From assembly GCA_963744905.1 (NCBI GenBank), contig CAVUUV010000004.1, forward strand, positions 1 to 64,000: 64,000 nt of DNA, written 5' to 3'. Made by a program: the position numbers and the translations under genes. Position 1 is the stretch's first letter, and each line of letters starts with the position of its first letter. Positions 25,566 through 34,123 of this stretch are shown in pieces. The stretch is from DATFFO01 sp963744905 (lineage in GTDB: Bacteria > Actinomycetota > Acidimicrobiia > Spongiisociales > ZC4RG35). Below the pieces are notes generated by a model, which had not been told where the DNA came from, searched no databases, and worked only from the letters and a program-made list of their open reading frames with translations.

Positions 25566-27791
25566 TCAGTGGGAGGCGGGAACCGACGCGCTGCCGGAGG
25601 GAAGGCTCACCACCGCCACCGGAATCGTGGACCGCTCGATCATGTAGGAGATGCGGTGTCCGTAGAACGGACGGTTGGTGAGAGTGCGATTGGAGGCGCC
25701 CAGAACCAACAGCTCGAAGTCTTCGTTGGCCGCCACCGAGATCACCTCCTCCTCGGCGTTGGGCGCGACCCGCACCCTGGTCCGAACCTCCGCACCCAAC
25801 CGGCGCCCGTAATCGGCGGCCTCGTCCACCAGGTCCTGGCCTGTGACCATGGCTTCCCGCACAGCAGGCTCGGACAGCATCATTCCCTGCCCCTCGGGAC
25901 GGGTCACCACGTGCAGGGCCAGCACCAATCCCCCGTCGTGCCTGGCCAGGGAATAGGCGAGCTCCTCGGCCGCCCGTGTCGAGCGAGTGGCGGTAACCGG
26001 AACCAGTACCCTGCTGGGAAGCTCGTCCGGCACCTCGCTCGGGCGCGGGAACCGCACCACCAGGCTGGGGATGTCGACCAGAGACAGCACCCGGTCGATC
26101 ACGGAGTTGAACGTGGACGATCCATCGTTCTCGGAAGCGCCGAGGACGATGAGGTCGTAGCCGAGGCCGGCCTCGCGACCGATCGCGGCCGCAGGGTCCA
26201 CGCTGCGGCGCCGTTCCAGCCGGGCGTTGGGCGAATCGCTCAGGGCGGCCATGACGTCGTCAGGATCGGCTCGACTCTCTTCGCCCCGGCCCAGCAGTCG
26301 TCTCCAGCCGGATCGAGGGGCCTGGTCTACGGCCAGTACCGTGATCTCCGCCTCAGGGAATACGGCCGCCACCAATCGGGCCGCATAGGCGCTGTTGCGT
26401 CCGCCCCGGGTCGGCAACAGGACCCGACTGGCGGCGAGGATCTCGGAAGCATCCTTGATCTCTTCCCTCTCCAGCCTTTCCGCCTCCTCGGCCGGCATCT
26501 TCCAGCCCGAAACGGCCGCCCGGAGGAACTGGGGGGAGACCACCGAGGTCACCAACGCAGCCAGCACCATGACCGTATAGCCGGTCTCCGACACCACTCC
26601 CAGGTTCAGACCAACGATGGCCACCACGATCCCCATTGCCCCCAGCGCCGACAACCCCGATCCCAGGGCGAGCGCCTCCCGGCCCCTGATCCCGGCGAAG
26701 AACCCGCCCAGTGCGGTCCCGGCGATCTTGGCCAGGATGGCCGCAACGATCAGACCCACGGTCCAGGCGACCGCCTGGCCCGAGTTGAGCAATCCGACGT
26801 CGACTCGCAGACCGGAATAGGCGAAGAAGATGGGAGCGAAGAACGCCGCGGTCACCGTCTCCAGCGTTGATCGCACCTGGGGCAACTGGTGACGGGTCCC
26901 GGCCAGAATCACACCCACGATGAAGGCCCCCAGAATCGCCTCCAGGCGCAGCGCCTGGGTGGTGACACCACCGATGAGAGCCGCCACCAGGGTGATAGAA
27001 AGGGCGGCGGTGATGCTGGAGCCGCGCCCCATGACGAATCGGAACAGCCGATCTACGAACCAACGCCCCAAAGTGGCAGCGACGACCAGGAACACGAGCA
27101 ATCCACCGAAGGACCGAGCCAGTTCGGCCGGCTGGAATCCATCCTGGGCGATCCCGGACAGTGCGGCCAGGATCAGCCATCCCACGGAGTCCATGGTCAT
27201 ACCGGCGGCCAGAGTGATCTGGCCGAAGTTCCGCCGGAGATAACCCAGATCCTGGAGGATCTTGGCCACCACGGGGAGGGCGGAAACCGACAGGGCTAGA
27301 GCAAAGAACCCGGCGAACACCGAGACGTCGGCATTCTCTCCGAGGAAGGAGTCGGGGACCAGATGTGCCACGAGGAAGAAGCCGACCAGGGGGAGGAGGA
27401 GGGCCCCGGCCGAGACCCCCAGCGCAGCCGTCCGGAACCGGGCGATGATGCCCAGGTCCGTCTCGAAGCCGATCACGATCAGGAGCATGATCACCCCCAG
27501 CCACGACAGTCCGAAGACGACAGAGTCGACGGTCGCCTCCCCGAAGATCCACCCGGAGACTCCCGGTGCCAGCTTGCCCAGGACGGTGGGGCCAAGTACC
27601 ACCCCCGCCAGGAGCTCGCCCACTACCGGGGGCTGATTGATCGACTTCATCAGCCAGCCGAAGAGGCGCGCAATGCCCACTAGGGCCAGCAACTGGATGA
27701 GGAAGACGAGGACTTCGTGCTCGGTCAGCGGAGCCGCGAACTCCGCCATCGCCATGATCACCGCCAAGACGATAGCGACAGACCCATCCAC
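25566..27791 (-). CDS. CPA2-type cation:proton antiporter with two C-terminal universal-stress-protein domains
   Basis: A 741-residue protein. Residues ~25-415 are a 12-13 helix CPA2/KefB-like exchanger: GELLAGVVLGPTVLG, LLIVIGFETDLG and LAAGMTMDSVGWLIL (the Asp in the unwound helix region) are typical. The cytoplasmic C-terminus has no TrkA-N/RCK domain; instead two UspA-like domains are visible, ~440-585 (SRVLLPTRGG...DLIVLGASEND) and ~600-735 (SRVLVPVTATRS...LLVLGASNRTL). Na+ or K+ cannot be told apart from sequence. It lies 14 bp after a DsbA-like gene on the same strand. USP domains may sense nucleotides and gate transport, as inferred for similar fusions. Confidence 0.88.
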   Translation of the reverse strand: MDGSVAIVLAVIMAMAEFAAPLTEHEVLVFLIQLLALVGIARLFGWLMKSINQPPVVGELLAGVVLGPTVLGKLAPGVSGWIFGEATVDSVVFGLSWLGVIMLLIVIGFETDLGIIARFRTAALGVSAGALLLPLVGFFLVAHLVPDSFLGENADVSVFAGFFALALSVSALPVVAKILQDLGYLRRNFGQITLAAGMTMDSVGWLILAALSGIAQDGFQPAELARSFGGLLVFLVVAATLGRWFVDRLFRFVMGRGSSITAALSITLVAALIGGVTTQALRLEAILGAFIVGVILAGTRHQLPQVRSTLETVTAAFFAPIFFAYSGLRVDVGLLNSGQAVAWTVGLIVAAILAKIAGTALGGFFAGIRGREALALGSGLSALGAMGIVVAIVGLNLGVVSETGYTVMVLAALVTSVVSPQFLRAAVSGWKMPAEEAERLEREEIKDASEILAASRVLLPTRGGRNSAYAARLVAAVFPEAEITVLAVDQAPRSGWRRLLGRGEESRADPDDVMAALSDSPNARLERRRSVDPAAAIGREAGLGYDLIVLGASENDGSSTFNSVIDRVLSLVDIPSLVVRFPRPSEVPDELPSRVLVPVTATRSTRAAEELAYSLARHDGGLVLALHVVTRPEGQGMMLSEPAVREAMVTGQDLVDEAADYGRRLGAEVRTRVRVAPNAEEEVISVAANEDFELLVLGASNRTLTNRPFYGHRISYMIERSTIPVAVVSLPSGSASVPASH

Positions 27792-27805
27792 TCCTCAGCC
27801 CGAGG

Positions 27806-28468
27806 TCAGAGCATCGAGGAGACGGCGGCGATCACGTCGGCTGCCGGACGATAACCGGCCGTGATCAGACCGAGGCGCTCGCCCCGACGGGCGAGGAGAG
27901 TTGGGAAGCCGGCCACCCCCCACCTTCGAGCCGTGGCGAAGTCTCGCCACGCCAGCTTGCGCAACTCGTCGCCCTGCAGGGCTTCCACGAACGCGCCGGG
28001 GTCGACACCGAAGCCCTCCACCAGTTTCCTGTAGGACTCGGGGTCGGCCACATCAGTCCGCTCAGCGTAGAAGGCGCTTTGCACGCGGAAGAAGAAGGGC
28101 AGGACCCGATCCGGGGCCATGGCCCTCATCTGGACCACCGCCATGTCGGCCGTCTCCGTGTCGTACACCCAGTCCGTGCCGAGGTCTTCGAGAATCCCCA
28201 CGTCGAAAGGCTGTCCGGTTCGCTCGGCGATGGCGGCCCATTCCCGCTCCAGGTACCGGCGCAGCCCTCCGGCCAGGGGCTCGGCCGCAGGTCCCGGACG
28301 AAGACCACCTACCACCACCTCGAGATCCACTCCGGTTGTCTCTACCGTCTCTTCCAGGACGGGGGCGAAGCCCCAGCACCACGAGCACATCGGGTCGCCC
28401 ACATAGACCAGGGTGATGTTTTCCACAATCCGATCATCGCAGATGCACGGGAACCGCCGCACTTCCAT
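27806..28468 (-). CDS. DsbA-family thiol oxidoreductase (FrnE-like), cytoplasmic
   Basis: About 220 residues from ATG 28468, or 206 from a GTG at 28426, where family similarity begins (VENITLVYVGDPMCSWCWGF). The redox motif is C28-S-W-C31 in a DPMCSWCWG context and the cis-Pro loop is GVAGFPTLLA. There is no signal peptide, so it is probably cytosolic, like the predicted 2-hydroxychromene isomerase/FrnE branch. The next gene on the strand is the CPA2-USP antiporter. The substrate is unknown. Confidence 0.82.
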   Translation of the reverse strand: MEVRRFPCICDDRIVENITLVYVGDPMCSWCWGFAPVLEETVETTGVDLEVVVGGLRPGPAAEPLAGGLRRYLEREWAAIAERTGQPFDVGILEDLGTDWVYDTETADMAVVQMRAMAPDRVLPFFFRVQSAFYAERTDVADPESYRKLVEGFGVDPGAFVEALQGDELRKLAWRDFATARRWGVAGFPTLLARRGERLGLITAGYRPAADVIAAVSSML

Positions 28469-28518
28469 CCTGAGGATCGGAGACAGCGCTGTGATCGGGG
28501 TGCGCGGTTCGTGGCATC

Positions 28519-29472
28519 ATGGCTGGCCATGACGGTATCGTCGTGTCATCCCGCCCCATGGTGAGTGGGCCCCAGACCCGGTTGCTCTCCACCAGCCACG
28601 GCACCAACCGCGACGCCTTCGGCCTGGGCGACTGGGCCCTGTTTCTCGCCCTGGTCGGCATCTGGGGAGCGTCGTTCCTGTTCATGGCGATCGGCCTCGA
28701 TCACTTTCACCCGGGGCTCGTAACGCTCCTCCGGGTAGGTTTCGGGGCGGGCACTCTGGCCCTGGTTCCCCGCGCCCGCCGTTCCAAGATCGACCGCCAG
28801 GACTGGCCCAGGATCGCTGTGCTGGGGCTGATATGGATCGCCCTCCCCCAGACCTTCTTCCCCATCGCCCAGCAATGGATCAACTCGGCCGTTGCGGGAA
28901 TGCTCAATGGAGCAATGCCGATCTTCACGGCCCTGGTGTCGACCCTGCTGTTGCGGGAACTGCCCGGTACACGCCAGGTGATGGGACTGGTGATCGGCTT
29001 CGCAGGGATCGCCGCCATATCCCTTCCCTCGGCGGAGACAGGGGGAACGGCTGCCGTTGGTGTGATCCTGGTTCTGGCCGCCACGGTCTGTTACGCCCTG
29101 GCCACCAACATCGTTGCGCCTCTCCAGCAAAAGTACGGCTCGGTTCCGGTTCTGGCCCGGGTGGAATGGGTGGCGGCCGCCATCGTCTCGCCTTTCGGGA
29201 TGGTGGGTTTGACCCGATCGCAGTTCGCCTGGTCCTCACTGGCCGCCCTGCTGGCCGTGGGGGTACTCGGAACCGGGCTCGCCTTCGTCCTGATGGCCTC
29301 CCTGACCGGGCGGGTGGGGGCCACGCGGGCCTCGTTCATCACCTACCTGATCCCGGTCGTTGCGCTGGCCCTGGGAGTAGCGTTCCGTTCCGATCAGGTC
29401 GAGAGCCTGGCACTGGCAGGCGTCGCCCTCGTGATAGCCGGGGCGATTCTCGCCTCGCGCCGGGAACGCTGA
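28519..29472 (+). CDS. EamA/DMT-superfamily permease
   Basis: A ~317-residue, ten-helix transporter made of two EamA repeats: the first around WGASFLFMAIGLDHFHPGLV to GFAGIAAISLP and the second from ILVLAATVCYALATNIVAP to ALAGVALVIAGAILASRRE. It follows the drug/metabolite exporter pattern, with Gly/Pro-rich helix ends and a short basic C-terminus. Substrate unknown. The start could be 28519 or 28558; the extra residues are hydrophilic. It diverges from the DsbA-like gene. Confidence 0.85.
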   Translation: MAGHDGIVVSSRPMVSGPQTRLLSTSHGTNRDAFGLGDWALFLALVGIWGASFLFMAIGLDHFHPGLVTLLRVGFGAGTLALVPRARRSKIDRQDWPRIAVLGLIWIALPQTFFPIAQQWINSAVAGMLNGAMPIFTALVSTLLLRELPGTRQVMGLVIGFAGIAAISLPSAETGGTAAVGVILVLAATVCYALATNIVAPLQQKYGSVPVLARVEWVAAAIVSPFGMVGLTRSQFAWSSLAALLAVGVLGTGLAFVLMASLTGRVGATRASFITYLIPVVALALGVAFRSDQVESLALAGVALVIAGAILASRRER

Positions 29473-29483
29473 ACGTTCCCGGC

Positions 29484-30662
29484 TCAGCGACCCACCAGAT
29501 CGCGATGAAGGGGACTGGGGAAGCGAGCGGTGACGACCGTTCCCTGGAGCCAGTCGCTCAGTTCCTCGGCTCGAGCCCGGATCGCGGCGGCGGCGGAATC
29601 GGTCACCTTCTCGACCAAACGGTAGATCACCTCTCCATCGCTGGATTGGCCCCAGGCGCCTACCACCCGGCCGTCGACCCACACGGTTGGACCGCCGTTT
29701 CCGTTCCGATCGAAGACATGGTGTGCATGAGGACCGAGGTACCAGTCCCGCTCCTTCCAGCCCATGATGGTGGCATCGAGCCCCGGCAACAGAGCCACCC
29801 ACGGTTCCATCTCCGCCGGCTCTTCTTCGTCGCCGGGCAACACGAGGGCCGTCCCGTCATCGATGCCGACCGCTACAGCCCCTAGCGCGGCTAGCGCCTT
29901 TCTGGCCGCCGACTTGGTCCACCCAGTCCACCACACGACATCGGTCTCGGTGGCCGGCCCGAAGCGATCCAGGTAGAGCCTGACCAGCTCGACGCGAGCA
30001 GCATCGATTTCGGGTTTGGGAGGCAATTCTCCCAACCAATCCTCCATCCGGGCCCAGCGGTACTGGCTCGAGAGCCAGGTACCTCGGGGACGTCCCCGGA
30101 TGATTCGCCCCTCGCCCGCCAGGAGAAACAGGACCCTGGTCGATACCCCGACCTCCCCTCCCCAGGTCTTTCCCTCGCCGAAGACGATCTTCCGGCCCAG
30201 TTCGGGGACGTCCCCGGTCAGCTCCGTCGCCACTGCCTCTCCCCTGACCTCGAGGGCTGCCAACGTGGCCTCCTCGACCCGCTTCAACCAGGAAGCCGGG
30301 TCCTCCGTTATGCCCGCATCTGCCAGATAACCCTCCAGCCGGCGTCTCTCCCGGAGTGCGATGGGAGCGGCACAACCCACATCGAGCAGGGGGGCGATGC
30401 GGCGAGGAACGACGAACATGGTGCGACGCATACCCAGGACCCGCACCAGCGACCGGGTCTCGTACAGGGCCTCCTCCAGATCGTCTCGCTTCAGCCCTGG
30501 CACCCGCGCCCAGAGTTCCAGGAAGACCGAAGCCGGGTCGCTGGCATGGAGTCCCACCACGGCCCGGGCTCCGTCTTCGGCCGTGGACGCGCCATGGAGC
30601 GGGGCCAGGGCATGGCGTCGCGCCAGACGGGCCCGGCGTTGCTGAGCCGACAGGTAGGCCAC
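29484..30662 (-). CDS. Winged-helix DNA-binding protein of the HTH_42 (AlkZ/AlkX-like) DNA glycosylase superfamily, altered active-site motif
   Basis: A 392-residue protein with the tandem winged-helix fold of the AlkZ/AlkX family, which removes bulky or crosslinked bases. Diagnostic blocks are VLGMRRTMFVVPRRIA, LGDRFGPATxxDxxWWTGW-type (LYLDRFGPATETDVVWWTGW) and the C-terminal VWVDGRVVGAWGQ. Where catalytic members carry QxQ or QxD in GLQAQDP, this protein reads GLHASDP (His39, Ser41), so catalysis may be lost or altered. It follows the NurA-like gene by 27 bp on the same strand and is likely in the same unit as the DNA end-processing genes. Confidence 0.75.
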   Translation of the reverse strand: MAYLSAQQRRARLARRHALAPLHGASTAEDGARAVVGLHASDPASVFLELWARVPGLKRDDLEEALYETRSLVRVLGMRRTMFVVPRRIAPLLDVGCAAPIALRERRRLEGYLADAGITEDPASWLKRVEEATLAALEVRGEAVATELTGDVPELGRKIVFGEGKTWGGEVGVSTRVLFLLAGEGRIIRGRPRGTWLSSQYRWARMEDWLGELPPKPEIDAARVELVRLYLDRFGPATETDVVWWTGWTKSAARKALAALGAVAVGIDDGTALVLPGDEEEPAEMEPWVALLPGLDATIMGWKERDWYLGPHAHHVFDRNGNGGPTVWVDGRVVGAWGQSSDGEVIYRLVEKVTDSAAAAIRARAEELSDWLQGTVVTARFPSPLHRDLVGR

Positions 30663-30690
30663 CGGGGAAATCTAGCTCTCCCGCCGGTAC

Positions 30691-31623
30691 TCAGACGGCC
30701 GCCGCGGCCGCCACTCGCAGTGCCCGGTACATCAGATTGGGCTCCCCCAGCCGACGCCGCATTTCTCGCTCCAGGCCTGCGATCGGGTATAGGTTCTCGG
30801 GAGCTCGGGGATCCTTGTGCGGAGCCGAGCCGTACCTGGGCAGGGTGGCGGTCACCCGGTCGGCGAGTGTTGCCGCCGACGCCACATCCATGTCCGCCGA
30901 CACCTCGCATCGAACCAGGCCCTCGGCAGGACCCTGACCCAGGGCGAGGCGCACATACCACGAGTAGCGTGACCAGGCCCCCGACGTAAGGAAGAGCGGG
31001 GTCCTCCGCCCCACTGCCAGGCCGTACTTCACATCCCACAGCTCAGCCGGCAGGTATTCGACATGCTCGCGTTTGACGTATCCCACCGCCCTCTCGACGT
31101 GGCGGCGGTGAGACAGCGGCCCGTCGACTATCACCAGCTCGGCGCCCTCCTGAGAGGAAGCCACCTCTCCTTCCAATGCTCCCATTCGCTCCTGAATGCC
31201 CAGCCATAGCTCCTCGGGCGACTGCCCTTTCGTGGCCCGCACCCCGTACACGCCGTGGCGGGTCACCACATCTGAAGCCCCGGCAGCCGCCGTGAATAGG
31301 CCCCGGTCCACCCGGGCCGCCACCAGCTCGGCGCGACCGTTGGACCGCACCGCCCCGGCGGCGTAGGTGGCGGCCAGGCCCAGAGCCGGTCGGCCCGTCG
31401 GCTGGGTGATCCACAGGTTGGCGTCGACCCGGCGCACCCCGTCGACGAACAGGAGATCGGTGACCGGATCCGCCTCGGGATGAATCGCCCGCCAATGCGC
31501 CACCTCCACCTCTACCCCGGGGTTCACCCGCTCGCTGGCGTCCTCCAGCTCCGGAGCGGTCGGCATCCCGTAATCCGGCGCCCATTGTGCGACGGTGAAC
31601 TTCACACCTCCCCACCCGCCCAT
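30691..31623 (-). CDS. NurA-like 5'-3' nuclease domain protein
   Basis: A 310-residue protein with the spaced motifs of NurA: an N-terminal catalytic Asp in LLFVDGVRRVDANLW (about 58-72), a second Asp in LVIVDGPLS, a Lys-containing helix start (GYVKREH), and the C-terminal block RYGSAPHKDPRAPENLYPI, GLEREMRRRLGEP. NurA is the RNase H-fold nuclease that is driven by the HerA ring ATPase to resect DNA ends. A HerA-type ATPase gene is present 5 kb upstream on the same strand, with Mre11 and Rad50 homologs in between, which strongly supports the call. Repeat copy D lies just upstream. Confidence 0.75.
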   Translation of the reverse strand: MGGWGGVKFTVAQWAPDYGMPTAPELEDASERVNPGVEVEVAHWRAIHPEADPVTDLLFVDGVRRVDANLWITQPTGRPALGLAATYAAGAVRSNGRAELVAARVDRGLFTAAAGASDVVTRHGVYGVRATKGQSPEELWLGIQERMGALEGEVASSQEGAELVIVDGPLSHRRHVERAVGYVKREHVEYLPAELWDVKYGLAVGRRTPLFLTSGAWSRYSWYVRLALGQGPAEGLVRCEVSADMDVASAATLADRVTATLPRYGSAPHKDPRAPENLYPIAGLEREMRRRLGEPNLMYRALRVAAAAAV

Positions 31624-31631
31624 CGGAAGAG

Positions 31632-31755
31632 ACGGGTTCTTTGGACGTCCGGGAACGGTCCACCGCTTCTTTCGACCGTCAGCGTCGCTATGCGTTCCCC
31701 ACGGTCCAAAGAACGGGAGGGGCGTTCCCCACGGTCCAGAGAACGGGAGGGGCGA
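31632..31755 (-). repeat. Dispersed palindromic element, copy D
   Basis: On the - strand two forward units (TTCTTTGGACCGTGGGGAAC, one with CTCTGG) end in GCATAGCGACGCTG, followed by inverted units (ACGGTCGAAAGAA and ACGTCCAAAGAA). It occupies the whole gap between sbcC and the NurA-like gene, so the transcript, if continuous, would carry this structure. Confidence 0.88.
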
Positions 31756-31759
31756 CAGG

Positions 31760-34123
31760 TCATCGGTCGACCCGGGTGATGGTGCTGCCGCCGGGGCCGG
31801 GCGACACCTCGAATCGGACCGGCACCTGCTCGGCCAGCTCCTTGACGTGGGTCACCAGCCCCACCACCCGACCCCGGGAGGAGAGCTCGGTGACCACCAC
31901 CGAGACGGTTTCCAGGGTCTCGGCGTCCAGCGTGCCGAACCCCTCGTCCAGGAAGATGGTGTCGAGGTCGGTGGCACCAGACAGGTTTGTGAGCTGCTCG
32001 CCCAGCGAAAGGGCGAGTGCCAGCGAGACCAGGAAAGTCTCACCTCCAGACAGGCTGCGGACCGGGCGACGCTCATCGGCATTGCGATGGTCGACGATCT
32101 CCATGACCCGGTCGTTCATGGATAGGGAATACGTTCCCTGAGAGAGGTCGTCGAGAAGAGAGTTGGCACCATCCACCAATGTCGCCAGCGCTTCCGCCAT
32201 CAGCCAACCCTGGAAGCGGTCGGCCCGTAAGTGGTTGCCGAGTGCCCTGGCCACAGCACCCTGCTCCTCGAACTCCATGCGATCCGACTCCAGCTTGTCA
32301 CGCTCCTGACGCCGCTCCTCCAATCGCTGGTGGTCGGCTCGAGCGGTGGCCGTCGCAGCCGCCAGACGGGCAGACGCGGAGCCGGACCCACCCACCCCGC
32401 CTTGTTCGAGCAACGATTCGAGGGCCTCCTTCTGCCGTGCGATGTCCTGGGCCCGTTCCTCGGCCTGGCTCTTCAGGCGTTCGACCTCCTCATCCAGGGC
32501 CTGGCCTCTCTCCCCTGCCCAGGCCATCAGCGAATCCCAGGCCGCACCCAGATCGTCTCGACCGACAGGTGGAGGCCCCAGGGCGGCCACGCCGTCTCTG
32601 CAAGCCGCAAAAGACTCCCAGGCCTGACGCTCCGACCTCCGGAGCTCCTCGAGGGCGCGGCGCGCCTCCTCGTCGGCCTGGCGAGCGGTCTTCAGCTCCT
32701 GGCGCGCAGATTCCAACCGCCGATTGACGTCGAGCCGCGCCTCACGGAGCGGCTCCAGATCCTCACGCCCTTCCAGGGTCTCGAGCTGCTCGGTGAGGCG
32801 GGCGATGGTCTCGGTGAGGGCCTGGTAGTTCGCCTTCCCCTCCGCCAGGGCCGACTCGGCGACTCGATGCAGAGCCCCAGCCTCCTCTACCGCCTGTCGG
32901 GCGCGATCGACCTCGTGCTTGGCGGCCTCCATATCTGGCGGTGCCTGGGCCGGATCCTCCTCGAGTGGCCGACCGCACACCGGGCATGGGTCCCCAGCCG
33001 CCAGGCCCACGGTCAGGGCGTGGGCGGCGTGACGGGTTCGCAGGCTCTCCCAGCGGGCATCGGCTTCCTGACGGGTCTGGTGGGCGGATTCCACCCCCTC
33101 CCGGCGCTCCGCCAGAGCCATGGTCAGCTTCTCGAGATCGATGGCGTCGCGATTCAAACGGGCCTCGGCCAACAGTTTCCGATCTCTGGCCGTGGCGTCC
33201 AGCCGTTCCAGGGAGGGGATTCGCTCGGATTCCTCGGTGAGCTCCTCCACCCGTCCCGACAGGCCCGTCAGGTGTCGAGCAGTCTCTTCGACCCTATCCC
33301 GGGCATGGTCCAGAGCCTGCGACAAGCTCATCACACCGTCGGGACGCCTCACCTTCGCCAGCATCGAGCGCTTGCCTCCGACTTCCTCCAGCTCTGCTGC
33401 GGCCGTCCGCGAGGCCTCTTCAGCCCGGCCGAGGTCGGCTTCTGCCTCCGCCACACGTCCGCTCAACTCCTCCAACGCGGCCAGGCGGGCTGCGGCATCC
33501 TTCACCGCCTGGGTAGTCGCATCGCCGAGCTGGTCCAGCCGGTGCTGGGCAGACTCGGCCAGGGCGGAGGCCGTCCTGGACCGCTCGGAGGCGAGCCTGC
33601 GCACATCATCGAGGACCCCCATGTCCAGCAGCGCCTTGACCAGATCCTGTTGCCCGGAAGGAGTGTCATGGAGGAAGGCGGCGAACTGGCCCTGGGGCAG
33701 GACCACCGACCGGGTGAAATGGTCGATGCCGAGCCCGATCAGGCCCTCCACCGCCTGGGTCAGCTCGGCTGCCCCCGAAGCGAGGACACTGCCACCGCTC
33801 TCCAGCCGAGCTTCGGCCGTGGTGGCTCCCCCCTTGCTGGTGCGACGAACCACCCGCACCGCGGTGTAAGTGCGACCTCCGACTTCGAAGTCGAACCGAA
33901 TCCTCGCCTCGGCGGCGCCGAGGGAGATGATCGGCGAAACGGACCGTTTGTCGTCGTATCGTGCCACGACGCCGTAGAGAGCGAACGTAAGAGCGTCGAT
34001 GACCGAGCTCTTCCCCGACCCGGTTGGCCCGGTGAGGGCGAACAGATCGAGCCCAGAGAAGTCGATCTCCGTTCGAGCGCGGAAAGGGGCGAACCCGACC
34101 ATCTCCAGTCGCTCAGGCTTCAT
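31760..34123 (-). CDS. sbcC: SbcC/Rad50-type SMC-like ATPase with zinc hook
   Basis: About 787 residues from ATG 34123, chosen for the GGAGGAG site and because the protein then opens MKPERLEMVGFAPFR like SbcC. Walker A GPTGSGKS is at 32-39, a Q-loop lies in VVLPQGQFAAFL, long Glu/Arg/Ala coiled coils flank the zinc hook CPVC (380-383), the ABC signature is SLSGGETF (about 690) and Walker B is DTIFLDEGFGTLD. It is shorter than the E. coli protein because the coiled coil is reduced. It partners with SbcD/Mre11, whose gene overlaps it by 11 bp. With HerA and NurA-like genes nearby it may act in double-strand end processing. Confidence 0.93.
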   Translation of the reverse strand: MKPERLEMVGFAPFRARTEIDFSGLDLFALTGPTGSGKSSVIDALTFALYGVVARYDDKRSVSPIISLGAAEARIRFDFEVGGRTYTAVRVVRRTSKGGATTAEARLESGGSVLASGAAELTQAVEGLIGLGIDHFTRSVVLPQGQFAAFLHDTPSGQQDLVKALLDMGVLDDVRRLASERSRTASALAESAQHRLDQLGDATTQAVKDAAARLAALEELSGRVAEAEADLGRAEEASRTAAAELEEVGGKRSMLAKVRRPDGVMSLSQALDHARDRVEETARHLTGLSGRVEELTEESERIPSLERLDATARDRKLLAEARLNRDAIDLEKLTMALAERREGVESAHQTRQEADARWESLRTRHAAHALTVGLAAGDPCPVCGRPLEEDPAQAPPDMEAAKHEVDRARQAVEEAGALHRVAESALAEGKANYQALTETIARLTEQLETLEGREDLEPLREARLDVNRRLESARQELKTARQADEEARRALEELRRSERQAWESFAACRDGVAALGPPPVGRDDLGAAWDSLMAWAGERGQALDEEVERLKSQAEERAQDIARQKEALESLLEQGGVGGSGSASARLAAATATARADHQRLEERRQERDKLESDRMEFEEQGAVARALGNHLRADRFQGWLMAEALATLVDGANSLLDDLSQGTYSLSMNDRVMEIVDHRNADERRPVRSLSGGETFLVSLALALSLGEQLTNLSGATDLDTIFLDEGFGTLDAETLETVSVVVTELSSRGRVVGLVTHVKELAEQVPVRFEVSPGPGGSTITRVDR

